Source: an uncultured Marinomonas sp.
GTDB taxonomy: Bacteria; Pseudomonadota; Gammaproteobacteria; Pseudomonadales; Marinomonadaceae
Assembly (NCBI GenBank): GCA_947493575.1
Contig: CANLRQ010000011.1
Span: forward strand, 27,630-91,629
Direction: 5' to 3'
Length of the DNA stretch: 64,000 nt
Positions 45,020 to 52,910 of the stretch are shown piece after piece (the first letter of the stretch is position 1; each line of letters begins with the position of its first letter). Below the pieces are notes generated by a model. That model ran no database searches. It was not told the DNA's origin and saw only the letters and a list, made by a program, of their open reading frames with translations. The translations under genes were made by a program, and so were the position numbers.

Positions 45020-45170
45020 GACATATGATTATTGATGTTTCTCTAACCACTGCCTAACCTAAAAAACCAAACTCAATGATAAGAGAGCAGTTATGCCAAG
45101 GGCAAGAAGCCAGCAAGTCAGTTTGTCTGACACTCCGTAATATCATTGCATCAGCTGATGTGTTCACTGT
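45020..45170 (+). pseudogene. leader repeat copy 2 and 5' relic of a REP-associated (RAYT/Y1) transposase
   Basis: The leader repeat (ATTGATGTTTCTCTAACCAC onward, 45033-45073) precedes an ATG at 45093 that encodes MPRARSQQVSLSDTP, stop, YHCIS, stop, CV. This matches the start of REP-associated tyrosine transposases (RxRSQQxSLxDTPYYHCxSRCVRRAF), with the first Tyr and the Arg changed to stop codons. Only about 26 codons remain. Confidence 0.65.
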
Positions 45171-45175
45171 GTTTT

Positions 45176-45598
45176 TTATACATCGCCTAATGGGTTTTTT
45201 TCAAAATAATTCACAATATGAGGGACATTCTTTTCAAATCCTCCCGGAGTATTAATAGACATAAAGCCCACTTTTTTGTCGCTCTGGTTATTAAAAGCAT
45301 GGCTGTTGTTGTTTGGGATATAAATATAGCTTCCTTTTTCAGCGATACCCCATTTTTCCTCTAAACAAGCAGATAGAGAGCCTTCAATGACATAAAACAA
45401 ATGATCTTCAGGGTGGGCGTGATGATGAGGCCCTTCTGTATTGGGTTCTAATCACCATTCAGAAACCGATTAACGGTTGTTTGTTGTTTCGTCTTCATCC
45501 ACTTTGAAGTTCACCGTAATTCTCCCCATTGGATAAATTCGACCTTCATTTGGCTTAACGACGAGAGGCTTTGCTTTTGTATTCGGTGGTTGGCTCAT
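45176..45598 (-). pseudogene. cupin-domain protein gene with two in-frame stop codons
   Basis: A continuous minus-strand frame of 141 codons begins MSQPPNTKAKPLVVKPNEGRIYPMGRITVNFKVDEDETTNNR. It is broken by TAA (45470-45472) and TGA (45452-45454, probably a former Trp codon), then resumes LEPNTEGPHHHAHPEDHLFYVIEGSLSACLEEKWGIAEKGSYIYIPNNNSHAFNN. The GPHHHAHPEDHLFYVIEG motif is the metal-binding cupin motif. The last 74 codons could be translated from an internal Met, but this would lack the metal motif. Confidence 0.85.
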
Positions 45599-45627
45599 TG
45601 TGTATTCTAAAGCGTGATTCTGTCAGG

Positions 45628-46617
45628 CTAAAAGCCGTTTTGCATTTCAGCCTGTGTCTGGTAGCTCTCTATTTTTTGTTTACACGTATTTTCAGTGATC
45701 TGTTGCAATTTATCCACTTCATTGGCTAAGTAGCTAAGTTCATCCAAGGTGATAACATAATGCTCAGAATAACGGGCATCGACGTAGGCGCGTTTTAGCC
45801 TTTGAAAGCAGCGGCGGTGGGTTTTGTCGATTGCTGGGAATAGGGTGGCGAAGTCGGGATTTTGTTGCGCACACAGTGAGCGCATGTGTTCAAGGTTGTG
45901 TGTTTTAGGTAGGTAGTTGGTGCAAACTAATAAGGTGCAGGCAAAGAAGCGTTCAGTCGCTTGATGCAGCTCAAATGCTGCTTTTGGGTAATTCTTTCGG
46001 CTTAAACAATGGCGAAAATCAATGACAAATTCATGTGCGCTTTCAAACCATTGACTAAAGTGTTTATTAGCGATGGTTATTTGTTCTTTTGGCGGGATTT
46101 CATTGGCTAAAGGCAGTGATTTACCATCAAAACTGTACAGTTCAATGCCTTGCTCGCGAATGTCTTTGAAGAAATAATGCCCCTCTTCCAACATAACGTT
46201 GATGTCACGTTGAGTGTGTACGATCAAACCTAATGGAGCCGACACTTTTCGCGCTATTTTGTCTTCAGCGGTCTGCCAGATTTCGTATTCTTCCACGAAT
46301 GCGATTTGATTCACAATGACGAGAATGTCGTAATCACTCACGTAGCCATTGATTGGATCATTTACCCATGTGCCGGTTGCGTGGCTGCCAAATAAAATGA
46401 TTTTATTGATGCGGTATTTGGCTCTTTTGCCCGTCCTGTCTTGTTTAAAATCATCAAGCACATCGCGCAGTGTGGTGGCGATGGTTTCAATGTCGTGTAG
46501 CTTTCTTTCAGACAGGGGCTTAGGAAACGTATTGAGCGCGGGTGCTGATGCCTCAGACATGAGATCTGGCTCTTTATTTGGCGTTTTATTTGGGATGTAG
46601 TCCAGTATTTTTTTCAT
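45628..46617 (-). CDS. nucleotidyltransferase-HEPN fusion protein
   Basis: This 329-residue protein has a pol-beta-type nucleotidyltransferase domain (about 65-180) with KIILFGSHATGTWVNDPINGYVSDYDILVIV, the GS and D-x-D catalytic pattern. A HEPN domain (about 185-315) follows with SAHEFVIDFRHCLSRKNYPKAAFELHQATERFFACTLLV and DARYSEHYVI. In many toxin-antitoxin pairs these are separate proteins, HEPN being the RNase and the nucleotidyltransferase its AMP-adding antidote; here they are one chain. A relic of a related gene lies at 47411. Confidence 0.85.
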   Translation of the reverse strand: MKKILDYIPNKTPNKEPDLMSEASAPALNTFPKPLSERKLHDIETIATTLRDVLDDFKQDRTGKRAKYRINKIILFGSHATGTWVNDPINGYVSDYDILVIVNQIAFVEEYEIWQTAEDKIARKVSAPLGLIVHTQRDINVMLEEGHYFFKDIREQGIELYSFDGKSLPLANEIPPKEQITIANKHFSQWFESAHEFVIDFRHCLSRKNYPKAAFELHQATERFFACTLLVCTNYLPKTHNLEHMRSLCAQQNPDFATLFPAIDKTHRRCFQRLKRAYVDARYSEHYVITLDELSYLANEVDKLQQITENTCKQKIESYQTQAEMQNGF

Positions 46618-46928
46618 GGTTTTATGCTACTACAATAGTTTCATGGAAAACAGTTTCTCAGTAGCTCTATTCAGTTTTACTGTGGGAGTAATTATTACGG
46701 AGCAGCCATGTGATTATGGGAGTCTCTCTCATCACGTTCTAAATTGACAAATCAAACGCAACAACCTTGTAAGACAGGCATCATTAAAAACAGTGATTTA
46801 AAAAGCATACAAACCACCAATATGCTTAATTTATATATTTCAATAAGTTAGTGTTTGGTGATATAAGATCACCATGTAATTATTGATTTCCAAAGGAACT
46901 TATTAGGTAAGATACAGGGTAGGGCAAA
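46618..46928. other. gap between divergent NT-HEPN and cupin genes
   Basis: No gene is seen. A degenerate third copy of the leader repeat lies at about 46695-46750 (GATTATGGGAGTCTCTCTCA and following). The rest is AT-rich promoter-like sequence for the two divergent genes. Confidence 0.45.
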
Positions 46929-47321
46929 ATGTCAAAATCAAAAGTTATTTGTTTCACTGAAGAGTTTGAAAAACTTAAATTTGTTAAAGACAGAACACCT
47001 GAATCGACAGGTGAGCAACTTGAAGGTGCTTTTGCTGAATTGGCACCTTACCGAGATGGTGCTTTATTCATTGGCCACTATGCTGGTAATAGCGAATGGG
47101 AGCGGCACCCTCAAGGTGATGAAATTGTTTACGTATTAGGCGGTAAAACAATTCTTATCGTACTTGTCGAAAACCGTGAGGAAAGAAATTTATTAGAAAC
47201 AGGGCAATTTTTGATCGTACCTAAAAATACATGGCATCGTTTCGAGACACCAGAAGGCGTCAAAATTATGACTGTGACACCTCAACCAACTGACCATAGT
47301 GTCAGTCACCCAGATGACTAA
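46929..47321 (+). CDS. cupin-domain protein
   Basis: This 130-residue single-domain cupin has AELAPYRDGALFIGHYAGNSEWERHPQGDEIVYVLGGKTILIV and LETGQFLIVPKNTWHRFETPEGVKIMTVTP. These are the two cupin motifs, with a His/Glu/His metal site (HPQGDEIVYVLGG; W-H-R-F). Function not predictable; such proteins may be small isomerases, dioxygenases or regulators. It stands alone in the accessory island, unrelated in detail to the broken cupin at 45176. Confidence 0.8.
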   Translation: MSKSKVICFTEEFEKLKFVKDRTPESTGEQLEGAFAELAPYRDGALFIGHYAGNSEWERHPQGDEIVYVLGGKTILIVLVENREERNLLETGQFLIVPKNTWHRFETPEGVKIMTVTPQPTDHSVSHPDD

Positions 47322-47410
47322 CAAACTCATGCAGATTCTCAAAACAGCCATATGAAAACCTCCCAACATCAGCCATTCTATCTATACAATCAAACTGATA
47401 CTATTGCGGG

Positions 47411-47503
47411 ATGAAGACGAATCTAGATCACTTACCAGAAGATAAACAGCATCAGCTCCTGCGCACGGTGGATCTTATTTAGGAATCCGTTAAGCCTGAT
47501 ATG
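47411..47503 (+). pseudogene. 5' relic of a nucleotidyltransferase-HEPN gene
   Basis: ATG 47411 opens MKTNLDHLPEDKQHQLLRTV then DLI, a TAG stop (47480-47482), then ESVKPDMI in the same frame. This resembles the start of nucleotidyltransferase-HEPN proteins (MKTxLDHLPExKQxEL...IRExVxxxMIILFGS), and the sequence stops matching just before the GS motif. It is a remnant with a stop codon. Confidence 0.55.
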
Positions 47504-47643
47504 ATCAGGGTTGAGGTGCCACCCTTTGAAAGGTAATCGAAAAGGGCAGTACGCAGTTAAATTGACAGGGTTTTATAGGTTAATATTTACAGTTAATGGC
47601 GATTGTTTAGATATAGCATTAATTGAAGAAGTGAGTAAACATT

Positions 47644-48726
47644 ATGATGACTGATACAGTGTTTATTTCTGATATGGCAATTCCTCCAGGTGAATACTTG
47701 GAAGAAATGCTAGAAGATGCAGAAATTAGTCAAGCGGAACTAGCAAGGAGAATGGGACGCCCTTCACAAGCTATTAACGAAATAGTTAAAGGAGATAAAG
47801 CTATTACCCCTGAAACCGCTTTGCAATTAGAGCAAGTTCTTGGCGTTTCAGCTCAATTTTGGAGCACTCTTGAAACAGAGTTTCGATTGGTTTTAGCCAA
47901 GCAACAACAGCATAAAGAAATTAAGCATGAAGAAAGCTTAATTAGTGAATTTCCATATTCACAATTAAGTAAACTTAATTTAGTGGAGAAAACTAGAGAT
48001 AAGTTAAGAAAAGTTGTGGAGTTAAGGAAGTTTTTTGGGGTTTCATCTTTAAAAAATATTCGCACAGTAAATGAGTTTTCTCCTGCGTTTAGGCAACAAG
48101 AGAAGAGTACTATTTCTCATGAGTCATTAGCTTCATGGCTTAGAGCTGGGCATGTTATTGCTGATAAAAGAGAAGTAAATATATTTAATAAAGAAAAATT
48201 AGAACAGAGTATTACAGAGCTTAGAGATCTGACTAATGTAATTGAACCTAATGAGCTTATTAAAAAAATTACAAGTGTTTTAGCTGATTGCGGTGTTGTT
48301 TTAGCTTTAGTTCCAACTTTCCCTAAATCATATACTACAGGTGCAACATTTTGGATAGGGAAAAATAAAGCTGTAATAATGATGTCACTGCGTGGCGCTT
48401 GGTCAGATATATTTTGGTTTAGCTTATTTCATGAAATAGGACATATTTTACTTCATGATAAAAGAGTTACTTTCTTAGAAAGCGGAAAACTTGATCCGCA
48501 ATACAAAAAACAAGAAGAAGAAGCGGATACATTTTCGCAGAAGTCTTTAATACCTGCTGAGCCGTATAGCACGTTCGTTAGAGAAAATAACTTTTCTAGT
48601 TCATCAATTAAGCAATTTGCAGAACAAATAGGAATATTTCCAGGAATCGTAACTGGACGGTTGCAACATGATAAAAAACTGCCACATACAATTCATTGCC
48701 ATCGAATAAGATACAAGTGGACCTAA
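47644..48726 (+). CDS. XRE-family regulator fused to ImmA/IrrE metallopeptidase domain
   Basis: This 360-residue protein has a HigA-like helix-turn-helix (about 12-70: IPPGEYLEEMLEDAEISQAELARRMGRPSQAINEIVKGDKAITPETALQLEQVLGVSAQFW). A C-terminal ImmA/IrrE zinc peptidase domain follows with SLFHEIGHILLHDKRV (HExxH, about residue 264) and EEADTFSQKSLIP (third ligand). Such proteins cleave repressors or act as antitoxin-like regulators in mobile elements. There is no adjacent HigB-type toxin, so it is an orphan. Confidence 0.88.
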   Translation: MMTDTVFISDMAIPPGEYLEEMLEDAEISQAELARRMGRPSQAINEIVKGDKAITPETALQLEQVLGVSAQFWSTLETEFRLVLAKQQQHKEIKHEESLISEFPYSQLSKLNLVEKTRDKLRKVVELRKFFGVSSLKNIRTVNEFSPAFRQQEKSTISHESLASWLRAGHVIADKREVNIFNKEKLEQSITELRDLTNVIEPNELIKKITSVLADCGVVLALVPTFPKSYTTGATFWIGKNKAVIMMSLRGAWSDIFWFSLFHEIGHILLHDKRVTFLESGKLDPQYKKQEEEADTFSQKSLIPAEPYSTFVRENNFSSSSIKQFAEQIGIFPGIVTGRLQHDKKLPHTIHCHRIRYKWT

Positions 48727-48765
48727 TTGCGTTCTAACAAGTGACTATGGTGTCAATTCCTAATG

Positions 48766-49040
48766 TTAAACCATTTTAGGGTTCCACATGACACCATCTC
48801 TCACCATCGAATTTATGATTACTACGAGCTTTCTTATACAGGCAATAATGGCGACTTTTTTAGGTTTTCCAGATGCGACCATTCGGTGGTAAATCTCTTT
48901 AAATTTCGGGTTACATTGGATAGCTGACATCATTGCCATGTACATGGCTGTTCTGATTTTAGGCCTTCCACCACGTATCATCCGTTCATACCTTGATAAG
49001 GGAATATGGTCAACATCTGTCTTCAACCAGGTTCAGTAAT
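48766..49040 (-). pseudogene. IS110-family transposase, C-terminal relic
   Basis: The minus strand encodes KTDVDHIPLSRYERMIRGGRPKIRTAMYMAMMSAIQCNPKFKEIYHRMVASGKPKKVAIIACIRKLVVIINSMVRDG. This is the conserved C-terminal (transposase_20) region of IS110 transposases, including GGRPKIRTAMYMAMMSA and GKPKKVAIIACIRKL. The N-terminal RuvC-like DEDD domain is gone. A dispersed 39-base repeat lies just to its right (49123-49161). Confidence 0.88.
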
Positions 49041-49122
49041 GAAGGCACTTTATTCTGATGCAGGCAGTGGTATTATTTTTAATTTTGTTGGATAGATTTT
49101 AGTGAAAATGGTAAAAAGTCTT

Positions 49123-49161
49123 CTTGCCTCGGCATGTGGATAAAAGTCTGCTATTCAAGGC
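49123..49161. repeat. 39-base dispersed repeat, copy 2
   Basis: CTTGCCTCGGCATGTGGATA then AAAGTCTGCTATTCAAGGC, matching 24061-24099 at about 34 of 39 positions, between the IS110 relic and the GGDEF-EAL gene end. Confidence 0.65.
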
Positions 49162-49185
49162 TTAGAAGACTTATCAGTACCTTCT

Positions 49186-51474
49186 CTAGTGTTCGTTCTG
49201 TAATAATATAATAAGATCATTAAAAGGAATCGGTTTGCTGAAGTAATAGCCCTGTACGTGATTGCAGCCATAATGCGTTAAATGATCTAGTTGTTTTTGG
49301 CTTTCGACGCCTTCTGCGATGACTTTTAAATGGTATAGCTCCGCTAGGGATAGGATTATATTCAGTAATGAATGTTCGTTTTTATTGATCGTTTCTAATG
49401 TATCAATAAAAGTCTTATCGATTTTTAATGTATCAACAGGGAAGGATGAAAGTTCATTAAATGAGCTATAGCCTGTTCCAAAATCATCCAATGATATTCT
49501 TACATTCAATTCCTTAATTTCGTGGAAAAGGGACAGGCTTTTTTTATCTATTGAGATCAAGCTGGTTTCGGTTATTTCCAATTCAACAAACTGAGGGTCA
49601 ATTTTGTATTGTTGTAGACGTTTCTTTAGTTCTGAGGGGAACGCATCGTTGTTTAGCTCCAGACCTGAAATATTAATAGAAAAATAACCATTAAAATTGT
49701 GCATAGCTTTCAGTGTGGAGAAGGTACTAAAAGAATTCTCCAATACCCATAAATCGATACTGCGAATTAATCCTGATGATTCAGCAATAGGTATAAACTC
49801 ATCTGGTCCTATAGAGTGTTTTGTTAAGTCTGGGCAACGTAATAGCACCTCTAACCCTTCAATAAGTCGAGTGTTTGTATTATAGATAGGCATAAAAAAC
49901 AATTGTAATTCATTCTGGTTGAGAGCGTTTGAAAGTGTCTGCTCAATAAATTCTCTACGCTTAGTTTTTTGTTCCATATTAGTCGAATAAAAACAAAACT
50001 GATTTTTGCCATTATTTTTTGCTTCATACATTGCAGTATCCGCGCAGTTAATCAAGGCTTTAGTTTCAGTTGCGTCTGCTGGATAGTGGGCTATTCCTAT
50101 GCTTGCATAAACGTTATGTCGAATATTCTCAACTAAGAAGCCATTATTAAACAGGGAATTAATATCATTGATAATAGTGAGCAATTTACTGGTAAAAGCT
50201 ATTTTCACAATAAATTCATCGCCAGACAGCCTGGCAATAATGCTTTGATCATTTGTTCTTTGAATGATGATTCTAGTAAGTTCCGTACTGAATTTTACTA
50301 ACAATGCATCACCTGTAGCATGTCCATATTGGTCATTTACTTTTTTAAAGTTGTCTAAATCAATGTAAATGATGGAGAATTTTGTATCTGGATTTTTACA
50401 GGTTTCAATTGAAGCCTGTAATGAAGATAGAAAGCTGCTTCGGTTTAATAGCTTTGTTAACGAATCATAGTGAAGTAAGTTGAGATATGCGTTATTAAGT
50501 GTGGAGATTTCATCGTTGTTGTTGCGGTATGAAAGATAGATATTCTTATTGTTTTCAGACTCTTTGATTTTTTTCGATAAGCTTAATAAAGGTTGGATGA
50601 GGTTTCTAAAAAATAGAGAGCGTAAAATGTAATAGGTAATCAGAGAAGTGACCAGTGCAGCAAAGTATGTAAAATAGAATGTTTCATAAATTGTGTTTTG
50701 AAGCTGCTCTAAATCAGGTGTTAAAGTTATTTTATAAAGAGAGTTAGTTAGGGTGGACTGCTCAACTTGAATGTCTGTTTCGAATAGATCTTTATTTAGA
50801 TTTTGCTTGGTGTTTTTTGAGAATTGGGTATGATAGTTGATTCCTAATGACCTCTGTAGCATAGAATGCAAATTGTCATCTATGGTGACATTACTGGTTA
50901 TGACTGCGTATGAAATCCCTCGCTCATTTGAAAGATGCAGATTTAAGTCAGTGAAAAGCTTTCTAGAAAAGGGTTGTATAAAGCCAATAACTGGGTTCCC
51001 CTCTTTATCTTTGTTAAAAAAATGAGTAGCGGTATGGCGCTTTTCTCCATTAGCTTTGATCCAAAGTCTATCACTCATTGGTATGGGCTCTAGTTGGGCT
51101 TCATCAAAAGGGGAGGTATTGTCTAGGCTGAAAAGTATGCTACCTTGATAATCGATAAATTGAATGGCTCTGATATTTGGTAATATTGTTTTTGATTGTT
51201 TAAAGTACAAAAACAAAACCTCTTCAATTGCGAGGCTTTTTAAGATGTTGTCATTTTGAGTGACGCCTTCGATCATTTCAGGGCTATTCAATATTTGTCT
51301 TATCAGGTCAATCTGGATCTTTTTTTCTAGCGTTGCCTTATTATGCATTGATAATAAGGCTTCTTCAGAATGAAAAGTTAGCCTGTGTTTTTTTTCTTCT
51401 ATAGTAGTAAATATTGCAACGCTAGACACCACAAAAAAGACTAATGTAAGGATTGGGAGTAAGACCCAATTCAT
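49186..51474 (-). CDS. membrane GGDEF-EAL cyclic-di-GMP enzyme (MbaA-like)
   Basis: This 762-residue protein has an N-terminal helix (1-22), a periplasmic sensor of about 240 residues, a second helix (FYFTYFAALVTSLITYYILRSLFF), then a GGDEF domain with ARLSGDEFIVKI (SGDEF at the active site) and an EAL domain with EGLEVLLRCPD, LDDFGTGYSSF and VIAEGVES. The phosphodiesterase residues look complete (Glu of EVL, DDFG, EGVE). A PotD-like periplasmic protein gene lies 31 bases upstream on the same strand. That layout matches NspS/MbaA of Vibrio cholerae, where the binding protein controls the enzyme. Confidence 0.9.
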   Translation of the reverse strand: MNWVLLPILTLVFFVVSSVAIFTTIEEKKHRLTFHSEEALLSMHNKATLEKKIQIDLIRQILNSPEMIEGVTQNDNILKSLAIEEVLFLYFKQSKTILPNIRAIQFIDYQGSILFSLDNTSPFDEAQLEPIPMSDRLWIKANGEKRHTATHFFNKDKEGNPVIGFIQPFSRKLFTDLNLHLSNERGISYAVITSNVTIDDNLHSMLQRSLGINYHTQFSKNTKQNLNKDLFETDIQVEQSTLTNSLYKITLTPDLEQLQNTIYETFYFTYFAALVTSLITYYILRSLFFRNLIQPLLSLSKKIKESENNKNIYLSYRNNNDEISTLNNAYLNLLHYDSLTKLLNRSSFLSSLQASIETCKNPDTKFSIIYIDLDNFKKVNDQYGHATGDALLVKFSTELTRIIIQRTNDQSIIARLSGDEFIVKIAFTSKLLTIINDINSLFNNGFLVENIRHNVYASIGIAHYPADATETKALINCADTAMYEAKNNGKNQFCFYSTNMEQKTKRREFIEQTLSNALNQNELQLFFMPIYNTNTRLIEGLEVLLRCPDLTKHSIGPDEFIPIAESSGLIRSIDLWVLENSFSTFSTLKAMHNFNGYFSINISGLELNNDAFPSELKKRLQQYKIDPQFVELEITETSLISIDKKSLSLFHEIKELNVRISLDDFGTGYSSFNELSSFPVDTLKIDKTFIDTLETINKNEHSLLNIILSLAELYHLKVIAEGVESQKQLDHLTHYGCNHVQGYYFSKPIPFNDLIILLQNEH

Positions 51475-51505
51475 TCGAGTAACGAGTTTTATAAGGAAGC
51501 CCTCA

Positions 51506-52573
51506 TTATTTATCTAAAATTAACGCATTCATCATTTTTTGTCTGATTTTATAGCTTTTCGATGAAAGTGTTTTATATGGGTAGCTCAAATCAAGAGTTG
51601 ATTGATTTGGGTAAAGCTCTTTATCGTCTAAAATATCTTGCGATAAAAGTTTTACGGCTTCTGCACTGACGTTTGTTATATAAACGTCCTGAGCATTTTG
51701 AGCGGCAATCTCATGCCTGTTTATATAATTTATAAAATCAAGGGTAGCTTGTTTGGTTTCTTTGCCTGTAGGTATGCTAAGGCAATCCACCCAAAGCATA
51801 GTGCCTTCATTAGGAACTGTATAAACCCAATCATCTTGCTGAGTTAGGGCGATTATTTCTTCCACATCACCAGAAAATGCTAACGTCATGGCCATTTTGC
51901 TGTCTGTTTTATGTTTACTAGCATAGGTTATGCCATATAGATACTCAAGAATTTGGGGTCTTTGATCAAGCAATATATTGTATGCCTGTTTGAGTTCATC
52001 CACATTTTCTGTATTCGGGTCCATTCCTAAATAAATAAGAGCAATTTCAGTTAATGTTGTTGCATCTGTTTGCGCGATAATACGGTTCTTGAAGACATCA
52101 TCTGGGTAGAAGAATTCTTTCCATGATTGAATTGGCTTATCTACTAGGCTCGATCGATAAGCTAGTCCAGCTGTTCCCCAGCTATAAGGAATGCTAAACG
52201 CGCCACAACTTTCTTGCCAAACGCTATCAATTGAGTCGTACGTATTAAGCTTAAATGGAGCGATTGGTTTTAAATAACCTAGTGCACCGAATAAATCAGA
52301 GCGAGAGTTCTGAATCATAATTAAATCAAATAAGGTTGATTTTTTATTGGCAAACAAAATGTCTATTTGATAGTCATTGTCAAAAAAAGTTTGGGATATT
52401 GTGTGTCCAGTTTCTTCGGTAAATTGGGAAATAACATCAGGTGATAAGTATGATTCCCAATTGTATATTGAGATGTTATCTGCTCGAGATGTTTCTGAAA
52501 AAGCGAGGAAAAATAAAGAGATACTCATTAGGTTGAGCTTTTGTAATGGAAACATATAGTAAATCATCCGCAT
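51506..52573 (-). CDS. periplasmic polyamine-binding-type protein (PotD/NspS-like)
   Basis: This 355-residue protein has a signal peptide (LMSISLFFLAFSETSRA) and the PotD-family start ISIYNWESYLSPDVISQFTEETGHTISQTFFDND. Later it has DLIMIQNSRSDLFGALGYL and FSIPYSWGTAGLAYRSSL. No ABC permease or ATPase genes are nearby; instead a GGDEF-EAL gene follows by 31 bases, which suggests a signalling rather than transport role. The start is uncertain (ATG 52573, 52567 or 52555). A MITE ends 8 bases upstream of the first of these. Confidence 0.88.
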   Translation of the reverse strand: MRMIYYMFPLQKLNLMSISLFFLAFSETSRADNISIYNWESYLSPDVISQFTEETGHTISQTFFDNDYQIDILFANKKSTLFDLIMIQNSRSDLFGALGYLKPIAPFKLNTYDSIDSVWQESCGAFSIPYSWGTAGLAYRSSLVDKPIQSWKEFFYPDDVFKNRIIAQTDATTLTEIALIYLGMDPNTENVDELKQAYNILLDQRPQILEYLYGITYASKHKTDSKMAMTLAFSGDVEEIIALTQQDDWVYTVPNEGTMLWVDCLSIPTGKETKQATLDFINYINRHEIAAQNAQDVYITNVSAEAVKLLSQDILDDKELYPNQSTLDLSYPYKTLSSKSYKIRQKMMNALILDK

Positions 52574-52580
52574 TTATATT

Positions 52581-52705
52581 GAGACCTTTGCACGACTATT
52601 GCGTTTGCTAATACTTTGTTAAAAATAGACTAAAAATGCGCATATATAACTCATAAACGCCGCTTTTTTGTTTTATCATCGCTTATGACTTCGTGAAAAG
52701 GTCTC
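52581..52705. mobile_element. MITE copy C with 5-bp target duplication ATATT
   Basis: This 125-base element runs from GAGACCTTTGCACGA to TTCGTGAAAAGGTCTC, with ATATT on both sides (52576-52580 and 52706-52710). Its reverse complement aligns along its whole length with copy D at 59302-59433. No coding capacity. It lies directly upstream of the PotD-like gene and could carry or displace that promoter. Confidence 0.9.
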
Positions 52706-52861
52706 ATATTGTCATAAAAACGTCCTTATAAAAAGTGTAGCAAACTTTTGATTTAATGCGAGTTAAATTTTGAGGAGGGCTAAATTGACATATTCTAATG
52801 TAGGGGTAGGTTAAATGTAAATACAGATTAGGAGGGGTGTTTATTTGACACGAAAGTTATG

Positions 52862-52895
52862 ACTCAAAAGGCAAACCGAAGTTTGCCTTTTGAGT
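52862..52895 (-). terminator. strong hairpin after gcvP
   Basis: ACTCAAAAGGCAAAC / GTTTGCCTTTTGAGT is a perfect 15-bp stem with a TTCG tetraloop on the minus strand, 16 bases past the gcvP stop. It lacks a long separate T tract. Confidence 0.75.
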
Positions 52896-52910
52896 GCTGT
52901 AAATATATCG

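Noticed and set aside
45176..45400. 74-codon cupin ORF as an intact gene
   Set aside because: The same frame continues upstream through two stop codons into the missing half of the cupin, so it is the tail of a pseudogene.
48766..49026. Intact 86-codon gene
   Set aside because: Matches only the C-terminal region of IS110 transposases and lacks the catalytic domain.
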